A stretch of 64,000 nucleotides of DNA from Siphonodentalium dalli (GCA_032622095.1 CP136066.1:103067319-103131318), one strand, 5' to 3'. Counted from the stretch's first letter, positions 49,201 through 58,527 are shown. Numbers and translations: made by a program. The notes: generated from the letters alone by a model not told the origin.

Positions 49201-52200
49201 AAGCTGTGTTACGTTGCATATGATGTGGAACAGGAACAGAAGCTCTCACTGGAAACGACGGTCCTAGTTGAATCATACACAGTGAGTTCACACCACGTCA
49301 TCAAAGATTTCTGCACCTGACACTCAATTAGGGAAACATAATACCATAGAGGCATTCATGCATCCCTCAATATATTAATTAATTGTCCTGAGACAGTCAA
49401 AACAAACATGCAATCATGCATCTACTTTATTTCAATGGGCCTCCAGACTTAGGGAGCATGTCAAAACCTCTTTCGTATATGCGAAAATATTGTCGATAAT
49501 GTCGAAAAAGTTTTGTCGTAAATGTACAAAAACGAAATGTCGGAAATGACGAAAAATAATGCGATAACGGCGAAAGCGACTGGCCATAAAAGTGCGATAA
49601 CGTCGAAACCACAACAGACCAAAATTTCGACTGTTTTGATAGCTATGAGTTCGCACGAGTCCTAATTATACGCCCTTTTTGAAAAAAGGTTGTATTATGT
49701 TATCAGTCTGTCCGTCCGTCGAGCCGTCTGTCCGTCCGTCCGTCCGTTAACATTTTCGGTTTCCGATCGATAACTCCAGTTTGGAGTATTTGATCTGAAC
49801 CAAAGTTGGTATGTGTATTTCCCAGCTAAAGATACAGGCCAAGTTCGAATATGGGTTCCGTCCAATTATTTTTACATGAGTTACGACCCTTTTTCGACTT
49901 AGAATTTGACCGTCTGTTAACATTTTTGGTTTCCGACCAATAACTCCAGTTTGGATTATTTGATCTGAACCAAAGTTGGTATGTGTATTTCCCAGCTAAA
50001 GATACAGGCCAAGTTCGAATATGGGTTCCGTCCAGTTATTTTTACATGAGTTACGGCCCTTTTTCAACTTAGAATTTTACCAATTTCATAACATTTTGGT
50101 TTCCGACCAATAACTCCAGTTTTGATTATTTGAGCTGAATCAAAGCTGGTATGTGTATTTCCCAGCTAAAACTACAGGCCAAGTTTGAATATAGGTTCTG
50201 TCTAATTATTTTTACATGAATTATGGCCATTTTTCGACTTAGAATTTGACCACATTTTGGCATTGAAATTAGGGGTACATGCATATCAGATTTTCTTCAA
50301 ATGTAAGCTCAAAGTAATATCTTATTTTGCGATAGTACAACTCGAAATGGCTAAAGGGCGTATTTTGCCACGCCCTAGCGATGCTCTTGTTAAACAATAG
50401 TCAATCCATTCCAAATATGTGAAGGGGTGACATTTAGCAAAAGGCTATACAAACATATAGGCCTACTGACATATAATAACGTATGCCGGTCCTCACAACT
50501 ATGCGTGGACTGTGCGACAGTTTTGTTGTTGTTGTTGTCATGATGTCTTCTCAATTAGTGAACAATGGTTTAACTCGTTGGACAAAACCAACACATCTGA
50601 TATATGAAATTCCAAAATGAAGCGATTTGATGTCATAATATCAGTTCGATCATGGCTAGAAACAGTGATGAAATCGAATAGATTTATTGTTAGCGGACAT
50701 ATACGCAGTTGGGAAAATATTAGACCAGCAGTTTACACAGGTCGACAGTATGAAGAAGTTAGGGTTTTCACACCCCAGGTATCACACATCTAACAGAAAA
50801 AAGATGAAATCACACAGAAATTTGAAACCAGCTGCACCCACCCACAACGGAAGCGACAACCGTCCATCCAGCATTTGAAGCAATAGGCCCGATATAGAAC
50901 AAGCCCTCATCACATTGTATCAACGCCAGACATATATGTATAGAGAGCCATACCGGTACCCCATAAGTTCATTGTTTTATAATGGTATGTATATCATTAT
51001 ACCCCCTTTTTAAAAAAAAGGGGGGTATACTGTTTTGCACCTGTCTGTCCGTCCGTCCGTGCTTCCGTCCGTCCGTACGTCCGATGTCTGTTCATGTCAT
51101 AACTTGAACAATAGTGCTCGGATCTCAGTGAAATTAGGTATGGATGTTCACTACTATGAGGACATTAAATAGAGGGTTCCATCATTTTGTTCGGATTTTC
51201 CATTCTAGAGTTATTCATCTTTGTTTATCTGGAAATGTTTAATTTTTGGTCCATCTGGTGTCTGTTCATGTCGTAACTTCAACATTGTGCTGGGATCTCA
51301 ATGAAATTTGGTATGGATATTCACAACTAGGAGGACATTAAATAGATGGTTCCATCGTTTTGTTCGGATTTTCCATTCTAGAGTTATTCATCTTTGTTTA
51401 TCTGGAAATGTTGGCTTTTTGGTCCGTCTGGTGTCTGTTCATGTCATAACATGAACAGTAGTGTTCGAATCTCAATGAAATTTGGTATGGATGTTCACTA
51501 AGTACTATGAGGGCATTCAATAGGGGGTTCCATCGTTTTGTTCCGATTTTCCATTCTAGAGTTATTCATCTTTGTTTATCTGGAAATGTTGGCTTTTTGG
51601 TCTGTCTGGTGTCTGTTCATGTCGTAACTTCAACAGTTGTGCTGGGATCTCAATGAAATTTGGTATGGATGTTCACAACTATGAGGGCATTAAAAAGAGG
51701 GTTCCATCGTTTTGTTCGGATTTTCCATTCTAGAGTTATACATCTTTGTTTATCTGGAAATGTTGGCTTTTTGGTCCGTCTGGTGTCTGTTCATGTCGTA
51801 ACTTCAACAGTTGTGCTGGGATCTCAATGAAATTTGGTATGGATGTTCACCACTGTGAGGACATTCAATAGAGGGTTCCGTTGTTCTGTTTGGCTTTTCC
51901 ATTCTAGAGTTATTCAAGTTCGTTTATCTTGACATGTTGGCTGTTTGGTCCATCCGATGTCTGTTCAGGTCATAACTTGAACAGTAATGCTCGGATCTCA
52001 ATGAAATTTTGTATGGATGTTCACCACTATGAGGACATTTAATATTCAACTGTTTTGTTTTGTTTTTTGTGCTATAGTTATTCATCTTCGTTTATATGAA
52101 AATGCTGATGTTTGGGTCTATCTGTCTGAGTATAGCAGTCATAAGTTATAGATATGCCCACACTAGGCGGTATGCCACTAGGGGGTATGTAACGGACGAC

Positions 52201-55200
52201 AGTCCATCTCTTGTTATCCATGTTTTTATTATTCATTCAATAAAGAATACTCCTCTGCCAGTCAATTCTACCCACAGACGAAACTAGGGTTGGCCTGGGA
52301 AATTACAGTGCTAAAAATAGCACAACATAACACGTGCAATTCGTGGAAATTCCAAAATATTCTATGTGTTTTATATTAACTTAACTTTGTCGCATCTGAT
52401 CGCTGATATATATTGAATAAAATGTGTAGATTTGAAATAAAAGTCGCCGACGAATTAATCATGATAACGCTGCGCTCCGATATCTATCTAACAATGATTT
52501 CATTCTTAAATTGCGAAAATGGAAGCATTGTTTACAACAAAACCACCACCGGTTTACGGTACTTTCAGAATGCCATAGACTAAAACGAGAATGCATCGAT
52601 GCCGTAAACATTAAAATATGTGTCCACATTAAAATATGTGTCTGGTCTAGAAAGACCGATTGAAACTGGCATACGGAAAGTATACTATAAATCGGGGTTG
52701 TGGAATAATTTATTGTTGTCCTCGACTGTATTCTTTTATTCATAATAGTTCGCACAATTAAATGGTGACGGTTTACCCAAAATGAAGACAAGTTACATAA
52801 TCACATACAAAAACGATTTTCGAAATCAAAATTTGCATTGTTAATGGTACCACTCTGCAGTATTAATGCGACGGTGTAGCAATTATTGCACGAGATTTTG
52901 GGGGACTTCAACCTGTACTGTAACATTTACTGTAATCCAGTGATACAATATCACTGCTGTAAACCCACGGATTTGCGGCCACCGTGTGACATCAAAACGT
53001 AGGAAATGATTGTGTAGGCCTATCCTATTATATAAATTGGGTCTGGGAATCATTTATTTGGGACTGTAATCTTCTATAAATAATAGTTCTTTATTAAACG
53101 AAGTTTTAATTGTCCGATATTAACCAAATCGGAGATTTCAGTAGATCGGAGAAATTTACTAATAGGCCTAGATATATAACCTCCGATCAAATCGGAATTG
53201 TTTTCATATAGGAGAATACTCCGATTAAATCATTGAAATTCTTATGAGAAAAACTCCGATCTGAGAAATTTCAGCATGGACACCAGTCGACATAAATTTC
53301 GACTCAGTATATCATATAAATTCATCTGGTAATATTATAATTATTACGGAGATGTTTACGTCGACTGCATGGACACCGACATCTTCCCGTTCGCGACACA
53401 TCGGTATAAAACTGCGACTATGGAGTATTTATTGAACACAAACTGTCCTGCCAATCATATCGACACAACAGCAATATTGACGGAAATAATGCTGCGATCT
53501 TGACGAAAACAAACACTGCGAAAATATGTCGAAACAGAACATCGAACATTTGAGCAAAACTGCGAAACAAAACTGCGATAATTGCGAAAACATCGAACCA
53601 AGACAGCGAAAATGACGAAAAATTTACGAAAACGTACAACGTTACGGCGTGCGATAATGACGAAAAAATTCTGATAATGTCGGAAAAAACAACGTCAATG
53701 ACGCCACATTTTTCGCAGTTTTATCGCATTTTTTTCGCATATGCGAAATAGGTTTTGACATGCTCCCTTACACATAATCACACAGCTGTTAAGTGTTAAA
53801 TAACCACTAAGTCACAAAGCATGTGAACGGGATGTGTCAATTTTGTTTGCGGGTAAAACTGTAAGATGGGTCCATTTTGTACTTTCAGTTTCACGAATGT
53901 CCTCCGGTTGTAATTTTACCTGTGTAACTCTGGTTTGTTTTTACTTATTTTAAAGGAAGATTCTATTAAAATTTGTTAATAAATGGTGGAATGTGTCCAT
54001 TTCTTTTGGGGGGGGGGGGGGGGTTAAACCATAAGATGAGTCCATTTTATAGTTAATTCAGATTTTGTACTTTCGGTTTCGCGCAAATCTGGCCTTATCC
54101 GGTGAAATTCTGAGTATTTCAACTTAGTTTAATAAATTTAAAGGAAGTGTCTGCTTTTTTCTCTTTAATAAATGGTGGTGGTCTCTCAACACAGGTAGAA
54201 TTTGTTTTGGGCTTGTTTACTCTGTAGTTTCCATCGTTTACAATTACAGAGAGGGATAGTGATGTTGGAAATGGATCAAACCTGTTGAGGCTGTTTTATA
54301 AGTCCTACATGCATGGTTGAAAAATTTCCAACAATATTATTGTGAACAAAACTCAAGCCCAAATTAGAATTAGTTCAGCGACAATAAACTTCATGTTTTG
54401 TTCATGGTGGAAAACAAACATCGCTTCGACAGTCTGTAATGCCTTTAAAGTGATGTGAAACACTCCAGTAGGGTGATCAGATATAGAATGGAGAATAATC
54501 TTCTTCAAAGTAGTTGTTTTTACAAATATTGTATACAACACACCGTCATTCTTATATATTAATTTAATGCAATGACTCTCGATGGCGATATCCTTTTTGT
54601 AATTTATCGCGTCCAGAATCAAGAGGTAAAGATTTACAATTGAGTATAGTTCAGACGATGTTTTATATAGAATGATACGGTCGATTTGCTTGAGATTTTT
54701 TGGCAATGTTGGTATAATGCTATATTCCCCCAGTTGGCGTAGCGCCTGAATACTAGCTTGCCAGTTTCACGCACCCTAACAAGTCCATAATATGTCTTTA
54801 ATTTGGTCTATCTGTATGTACCATAAAGTTGTTACTATTATGTTAATTTATTATTTTATGGACAATAGCACACATTTATCTCAACAGGGTTGAATAAGCG
54901 AGTTCTACTTTGTTGTAAAATGAGCATTTACAATTGTGGTCTGTGATTTTTTTCAAACTGTCTGTCACTACAATATGCAGTCGACGTAAACATCTCCGTA
55001 ATAATTATAATATTACGTCGACACGAATTCATGTAAAAACCCATTTCCAGAACAATGGGCTTCCCCCAATATCGTGACGTCATACGGATGTCGCAGACAT
55101 TCCAAATAAGGAATAATTTATGCGCGACCTGTTTACGAATATTGCCGACAACACTTGAAATTGTTCAGATTTCAACTCTGAAATAACTCACTTTCAAGAT

Positions 55201-57848
55201 AGACGAAACACACTTCAATAACACATCGTTTCGGTCTTTGTCCACTGTACATAACACTCATTTTCCTATTGTGATGAGATTATTAAAAGCGTCGAAAACG
55301 AGTTTTACCGATGAATAAATGTCTTTCTTTTAAAAAAATATTTTAAACAGGAAGCTTATTTGTCAATGTGTGCGCATGCTCAAATTAAAATATCGCGTCT
55401 CTTTGTTCCGCCCAGTATTTAAATTTAGATCAATATATCGGTTAGCCAATCGGGGTTAGCGGTTTCTGGTACCCCTTCCAATCAAAACAAGGAATTTCCT
55501 GGTATATCCCCAAGTCTGGAAATAGCTTTCCGGCCAGTCCTGTTCGACTCAGATGCAGTCCTGTTCGACTCAGATGAATTTATATGATATACTGAGTCGA
55601 AATTTATGTCGACTGTACAATATGCTGCCATATAACAGTAAACTATTCTGCATACAACCAAAAATGTTGATTCCTTGCTCTAGGTTCATAATTTTAGTTC
55701 ATTACTCAGAGCAATATAGTTAATACCTTGAGATATTTCGTCCAAATCGCTTGAACTTTTTCAATCATCTGACTGACAGCAGGCTACTGTAGATAGAGGA
55801 GAGCTCCTGTCCGCCGTCCCTGTTGATGGTGGGTTTCTTCCTCTTCATTTCGATGGCTTCTTTAACTTTCCTCTTAATAAAACTGTCCTCCGATATTATA
55901 ACTTTCAAGTCACTTGTGTTGATTTTGTGGTTCTTAACCAGGCAGTGCTCGAAAACTGCTGAGGAGTATCATTTGGTGTTCTTTTTTCTAATGTCTAACT
56001 GTGGCTATTTCACCAATGTAGTATTATTCATGATTTGGTTCAGCATTTGACTTTTGGTGCAAAGAGGTGTTAAATCTAAATTTAATATCTTTACAGTTAC
56101 CAGATGGTAGAGTTATAAAAGTTGGAGGTGAGCGCTTCGAGGCCCCCGAGTCATTATTCCAGCCCCACCTGATTGACGTTGACGGTGTTGGCGTTGCGGA
56201 GTTGTTATTTAATGTTATTAATGCTGCTGATATAGACACTCGACCTGAGTTCTACAAACATATAGTGTTATCAGGGGGATCAACGATGTATCCAGGGTTA
56301 CCAAGCAGGTTAGAGAGGGAGATAAAACAGCTGTACCTGGAACGAGTACTAAAAGGTCGAACTGAGGCTCTATCGGTGAGTAAGACATTTACAGTAATGC
56401 CGAGAGCTTTCCGATGAATGGCAACAAGCCATATTTCCGACTAAATCCTGAAAAGTTACCCATAATTCTGCTGTGGTTAAGGAGTCGATTAATTAGAGCA
56501 TTACTGTAGCTGATATCAGAATTGGTTCATTATCCTCTGATATCGGATTGTATATTAACCCTTTCATGACGGGAGCTGCGCTAGAGCAGCTTTGAAGATC
56601 CTGTGCCAGTACATTCTCTAGTATATGCGAGTCTCCCGTAGTGAGCCTCGAATATATAAGTGAATGCACTGGCTTACAAGGTCAAGGTAAATATTATTAG
56701 GCCAATGTATTCTCATATATATGCAAGGCTCCCTATGGGAGACTCACATATATAAGAGAATGCATTGGCATATGGTTTTGCAAAATTTCAGGAAGCTCCA
56801 GTCATGGAAGGGTTAACCCTTTCAGTTCCAAGTCCGATTTTTGTATCAACCCATATTTCCTTGATCATTTTTCAAATTTATTGATTATAATAATGTGATA
56901 CATTGATGGAAAGAGCTCTAAGCTCTTTCCATCAATGTATCACATTATTATAATCAATAAATTTGAAAAATGATCAAGGAAATATGGGTTGATACAAAAA
57001 TCGGACTTGGCACTGAAAGGGTTAATGCACATTCTGCATTCAATTATCTCCAATATGCTTAACATCATTATTACCCTAAATTGATGATATTGTCATCGAC
57101 TCCTCCCGGGGATCAAGGAAAGGTACAGCCAAAATTTGACTAACATAATGACAAGATAGCTCTATTGCTCTGACAAGGTACCCATTAGTAATTTCTTTGT
57201 ATCATGGCATAATCTCCCAGTGAAATTAATCATTTGCATGGTCTTTCCTCCAGCGCTAAAACTGACAGTCTTGTGATATGGCCAAAGCTGCTGAAAGCAA
57301 CCTTAACCCGTTCTATACTAAATGAATTTTCCTCACTCAGTTAGAAAAGTATTCATTGCTATTATTCATCTGGAGGGGTTTTCAGGACAAATAAAGCAGA
57401 CAACATATAATACAAATACAGAAGGAGTCCTATTTATTGGAGGGCAATATTCTGTTATAAGTGCAACAAAGGACCTATTATCTGAACATTTCATATGGGA
57501 GCAACTCATCAATGAGTATTTAGCAATAAAAGGTTAAATCCCCAACCAACCAGTGCACTATTCCTGTAGTTCAAATCAGATTTAGAGATTTTTGTAGTGT
57601 AAATTTGGAAGGATGACACATGTCTATAATTTCCAAATGTATTAATAATTGCTGTCTGAAATTTACTTGTACAGAAATTCAAGATCAGGATAGAAGATCC
57701 TCCAAGACGTAAGCACATGGTTTTCCTGGGCGGAGCAGTGCTGGCCGATATTATGAAGGACCGAGATGACTTCTGGATGTCCCGAGCTGACTACCAGGAA
57801 AAAGGTCTTCGAGTACTTGACAAATTAACCGGCCCTCCCAAGCAGTGA
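31175..57848 (+). CDS. ACTR2: Arp2, actin-related protein 2 of the Arp2/3 complex, complete, eight exons
   Basis: Coding exons are 31175-31222, 41066-41176, 43907-44122, 44960-45032, 47741-47877, 49132-49281, 56097-56375 and 57675-57848; all introns are GT-AG, phases agree, and 395 residues result (human Arp2 has 394). Arp2 with Arp3 forms the pseudo-dimer from which Arp2/3 nucleates branched actin filaments in the cytoplasm. Visible actin-fold motifs: phosphate loop 1 VIVCDNGTG (8-16), [12 protein letters not shown] (17-28), [24 protein letters not shown] (Arp2 typical), phosphate loop 2 [10 protein letters not shown] (156-165), [16 protein letters not shown], adenosine motif [13 protein letters not shown] (302-314) and the C-terminal [17 protein letters not shown], an Arp2 hallmark. 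The start has a good Kozak context (G at -3, G at +4). Oddities: Cys170 where animals usually have Tyr (ICPVCEG), and a tail LTGPPKQ unlike the vertebrate end. Introns 1 and 6 are swollen by transposons. Confidence 0.97.
31599..31795. repeat. Left AACGCGGTC array
   Basis: About ten copies of AACGCGGTC or its complement GACCGCGTT, first spaced by GTAACGTTACTCC and later by AACCGTCAACGCAAC. Confidence 0.9.
33150..33690 (+). repeat. CCGTCC-type tandem repeat inside the 4.9-kb element
   Basis: After GTCCGTCCGTCTGTCTG come three units of about 148 bp with ACCAAATTTxGTATGTGA, CGAGTTCGAATATGGGTTTG and GAGTTATGGCCCTTT. Confidence 0.65.
34215..34450 (+). repeat. Single-unit relative of the 33150-33690 repeat
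   Basis: GGATTGACCACTCGTCTGTCC and one unit with GATCGGAACCAAATTTTGTA. Confidence 0.6.
36266..36452. repeat. Right AACGCGGTC array
   Basis: AACGCGGTC/GACCGCGTT motifs with GTCTGCGTTA spacers, mirroring the left array. Confidence 0.9.
36525..36700. repeat. Fragment related to the element at 6508-7316
   Basis: AAGGCTAAAAAAAAAGGTGATATTTCCGGTAAC is matched in pieces by the 6508 element (GTGATGTTTCxGGTAAC), followed in both by AACCGAAACAAAA and ATCTCTGATCATAGTAAAA-like sequence. No right end found. Confidence 0.45.
37462..38794. mobile_element. hAT-like element (1,333 bp) in ACTR2 intron 1
   Basis: Inverted ends TAGTGCTGGGACGGTTG and CAACCGTCCCAGCACTA, with an exact 8-bp duplication GAAATTAG at 37454-37461 and 38795-38802. 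Subterminal AACCGGTTAACC repeats on both sides. No intact transposase. Same end signature as the 114-bp MITE at 28632. Confidence 0.88.
38803..41065. other. ACTR2 intron 1, distal part
   Basis: Mostly unique sequence. A palindrome-rich CGATTGTC/GACAATCGG stretch at 40559-40650 ends ATCACTAG like some hAT termini, but the other end was not found. A frame at 40311-40583 is discussed as a finding. Confidence 0.4.
41066..41176 (+). CDS. ACTR2: ACTR2 exon 2
   Basis: 111 nt, residues 17-53, [12 protein letters not shown] to KVGNIEVK; acceptor TTTTCAG, donor GTGAGT. Confidence 0.97.
41378..42035 (+). mobile_element. HINE-like tandem-repeat element G7, in ACTR2 intron 2
   Basis: Starts with GTCCCCCGAAAAA pairing with TTTTTGGGGGAC, then GTCCGTTCGTCCGTCGG, then three units of about 178-190 bp with GAGGGTACCTTCATGGTGTA and ATTGAAGATGTGCAACATGT. 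Near the end, CTTTTTCGGGGGAC is an inverted match to the start. Confidence 0.65.
43138..43373. mobile_element. TTAA element family B, copy 8, in ACTR2 intron 2
   Basis: TTAA at 43134-43137 and 43374-43377; CCCTTTCTTCACTGGAGC on the left and GCTCCCGTCATGAAAGGG on the right; hairpins are partly decayed. Confidence 0.8.
43907..44122 (+). CDS. ACTR2: ACTR2 exon 3
   Basis: 216 nt, residues 54-125, [15 protein letters not shown] to [11 protein letters not shown]; acceptor GATTATAG, donor GTGAGT. Confidence 0.97.
44960..45032 (+). CDS. ACTR2: ACTR2 exon 4
   Basis: 73 nt, residues 126-149 plus one base, [18 protein letters not shown]; acceptor TTTTTACAG, donor GTAAGT. Confidence 0.97.
45243..45480. 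mobile_element. TTAA element family B, copy 9, in ACTR2 intron 4
   Basis: ATGACAGGAGTTGCACTGAT, two hairpins and CAGGAAGCTCCCATTA; terminal TTAA sites are lost. Confidence 0.7.
45929..46892. mobile_element. TAA-flanked element with GGCC-poly(A) ends (964 bp, Harbinger-like), ACTR2 intron 4
   Basis: TAA at 45926-45928 and 46893-46895. Inverted ends GGCCAAAAAAAAAAAGTG and, in reverse complement, GGCCAAAAAAAAAAAAGG, both continuing TTTTGGTTCTC-GGCA. The 3-bp TWA duplication suggests PIF/Harbinger. No transposase frame. Confidence 0.7.
46981..47170 (+). repeat. AAGTTTGAGCTAT-type tandem repeat, short copy
   Basis: GCTCAACTTGACAAATTAGT, CATCCATCCGTCAACAG and one unit with CTACAGGCCACATCCCTCAT. 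Confidence 0.6.
47741..47877 (+). CDS. ACTR2: ACTR2 exon 5
   Basis: 137 nt, residues 150-195 with the second phosphate loop and [19 protein letters not shown]; acceptor TTTTTCAG, donor GTAAGC. Contains Cys170. Confidence 0.97.
47945..49030 (+). repeat. AAGTTTGAGCTAT-type tandem repeat, long copy, ACTR2 intron 5
   Basis: Begins AAGTCAAGTTTGAGCTATTG, then six to seven diverged 120-170 bp units with CATTGTGAAATTTGTCATG, ACATGTAGATGGGA and CAxCAGCCATCTTG; ends CCAAGTTGAGCTATAGTGTC. Fills most of the intron. Confidence 0.7.
49132..49281 (+). CDS. ACTR2: ACTR2 exon 6
   Basis: 150 nt, residues 196-245, [19 protein letters not shown] to TTVLVESYT; acceptor TCCACAG, donor GTGAGT. Confidence 0.97.
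49672..50391 (+). mobile_element. HINE-like element G5 nested in the 4.3-kb element
   Basis: Starts TTATACGCCCTTTTTG, then TCCGTCCGTC-GAGCCGTC, three units of about 190 bp with GACCAATAACTCCAGTTTGG and CCCAGCTAAAGATACAGGCC. Ends AAAGGGCGTAT, a GGGCGT-ATTTTGCC-ACGCCC hairpin and GCGATGCTCTTGT. Confidence 0.7.
50997..52214 (+). mobile_element. HINE-like element G2 nested in the 4.3-kb element
   Basis: Same family as G1 (11936-13171): TTATACCCCCTTTTT hairpin, CCGT microsatellite, six units of about 175 bp, GGAC-GACA-GTCC hairpin and ATCTCTTGT end. Confidence 0.7.
53284..53365. mobile_element. 82-bp MITE with CAGTCGAC ends and 9-bp duplication
   Basis: Ends CAGTCGACATAAATTTCG and TGTTTACGTCGACTG; duplication CATGGACAC at 53275-53283 and 53366-53374. 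Both end segments match those of the 636-bp element at 54980, so this is an internally deleted derivative. Confidence 0.85.
54980..55615. mobile_element. 636-bp element with CAGTCGAC ends and 9-bp duplication, ACTR2 intron 6
   Basis: Ends CAGTCGACGTAAACATCTCC and AAATTTATGTCGACTG; duplication TACAATATG at 54971-54979 and 55616-55624. A 9-bp duplication fits Mutator-like or Merlin transposons. No coding capacity is evident. Confidence 0.82.
55765..56050 (-). pseudogene. Penelope-like retroelement, GIY-YIG endonuclease C-terminal fragment
   Basis: On the - strand a frame ending at a TGA (55767-55765) reads [20 protein letters not shown], then [16 protein letters not shown] and [16 protein letters not shown]. 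This is the pattern at the C-terminus of Penelope-like reverse transcriptase/GIY-YIG proteins (EHxxxxxH, the xRxxKEAIxI helix, LNRDxGxELPxIYxPLL). Upstream, in another frame, [10 protein letters not shown] and KKEHQ with an in-frame stop recall the YIG and RxxEH motifs, so the copy is frameshifted and dead. It ends 47 bp before ACTR2 exon 7, on the opposite strand. Confidence 0.72.
56097..56375 (+). CDS. ACTR2: ACTR2 exon 7
   Basis: 279 nt, residues 246-338, [18 protein letters not shown] to LKGRTEALS; acceptor TTTACAG, donor GTGAGT. A MITE begins 16 bp after the exon end and a Penelope-like fragment ends 47 bp before its start. Confidence 0.97.
56392..56506. mobile_element. Palindromic MITE family A, copy 9 (one arm), after ACTR2 exon 7
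   Basis: CAGTAATGCC then a jump to the inner arm GAGAGCTTTCCGATGAATGG, ending CATTACTG and TA. Begins 16 bp past the exon 7 donor. Confidence 0.8.
56559..56812. mobile_element. TTAA element family B, copy 10
   Basis: TTAA 56555-56558 and 56813-56816; CCCTTTCATGACGGGAGCTG and CTCCAGTCATGGAAGGG; both hairpins present. Shares the right TTAA with the next element. Confidence 0.88.
56817..57021. mobile_element. TTAA element family D, copy 2
   Basis: Ends CCCTTTCAGTTCCAAGTCCG and CGGACTTGGCACTGAAAGGG; near-perfect 205-bp palindrome; TTAA 56813-56816 and 57022-57025. Confidence 0.88.
57307..57533. mobile_element. TTAA element family E, copy 4, in ACTR2 intron 7
   Basis: TTAA 57303-57306 and 57534-57537; CCGTTCTATACTAAATGAA on the left and TATTTAGCAATAAAAGG on the right. 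Confidence 0.7.
57675..57848 (+). CDS. ACTR2: ACTR2 exon 8 (terminal coding)
   Basis: 174 nt, residues 339-395 and TGA at 57846-57848. [20 protein letters not shown], then [20 protein letters not shown] and the tail LTGPPKQ. Confidence 0.97.
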   Translation, partial: KFKIRIEDPPRRKHMVFLGGAVLADIMKDRDDFWMSRADYQEKGLRVLDKLTGPPKQ

Positions 57849-57904
57849 CATCAGCAATAGCTAGATTATATCATTCCTTTAACGTCATCTTCGCAAGCCA
57901 TTGC

Positions 57905-57910
57905 AATAAA
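57905..57910 (+). promoter_or_regulatory. Candidate polyadenylation signal for ACTR2
   Basis: AATAAA 57 nt after the stop. Further AATAAA at 58123 and 58523 could give longer 3' UTRs. Confidence 0.45.
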
Positions 57911-58527
57911 TTAAATGCCGAATCGATGCCTGACTTAAGTAGTGTTCAGATGAATCCATTTCATTCCATACGTTGAAAATTGGAATATATGCAATATCAC
58001 TCAACGCGCTCCGATGGATGTGTTACACCCATTGCAATATGTCTGTTAAAAGTGATGTGGAATTCCATTGGAATGATCACAGAGGATTAGAGAAGAATTT
58101 GCTCATTGCTAAAAGCAGTTTTAATAAATTATTTATCAAAATTGACAGTGCACAAGTCTTCTTCGGTGGAATAATTGCTGTTTTTTAAATGGTCAATTAA
58201 TTTATCCGTAATTAAGGAGTAACTATAATTCTAATTGTAATGCAGATGAACAGTAAAACATAGACAACACAACCTATGTTGCAATGCAGCCATCTGAACA
58301 CCACCTACGCCAGTGAAGTGAATACCTGGTAGATTTTATAAAGGCATTATAAGTTATAATTGCTCGCTTCAGTTTGTATGGAGCAGACCAACCATGGTCA
58401 TGTCAGAAAGCTTGATCTGTCATTTGCAACCACTCTTGCTTATGGATTGAGATATATCCATAATGACATTTTGTCGTATTGGCATTTAGTGCTAGTAGGA
58501 AGTCAATTTATGAAAATAGAAAAATAA

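Larger units (their letters stand above)
49452..53767. mobile_element. 4.3-kb TTA-flanked element with TGCGAAAA-rich termini, in ACTR2 intron 6
   Basis: TTA at 49449-49451 and 53768-53770. Inverted ends GGGAGCATGTCAAAACC, then TTTCG-ATATGCGAAAA on both sides. Subterminal zones (49480-49620 and 53460-53740) are dense in GCGAAAA, GTCGAAA and GCGATAA motifs. The 3-bp TTA duplication and GGG start suggest PIF/Harbinger. Two HINE-like elements and an 82-bp MITE are nested inside. No transposase frame survives. Confidence 0.7.

Noticed and set aside
54353-54706. 117-residue - strand reading frame in ACTR2 intron 6
   Set aside because: No family match and no supporting splice or neighbour context; AT-rich composition can give such a frame by chance.
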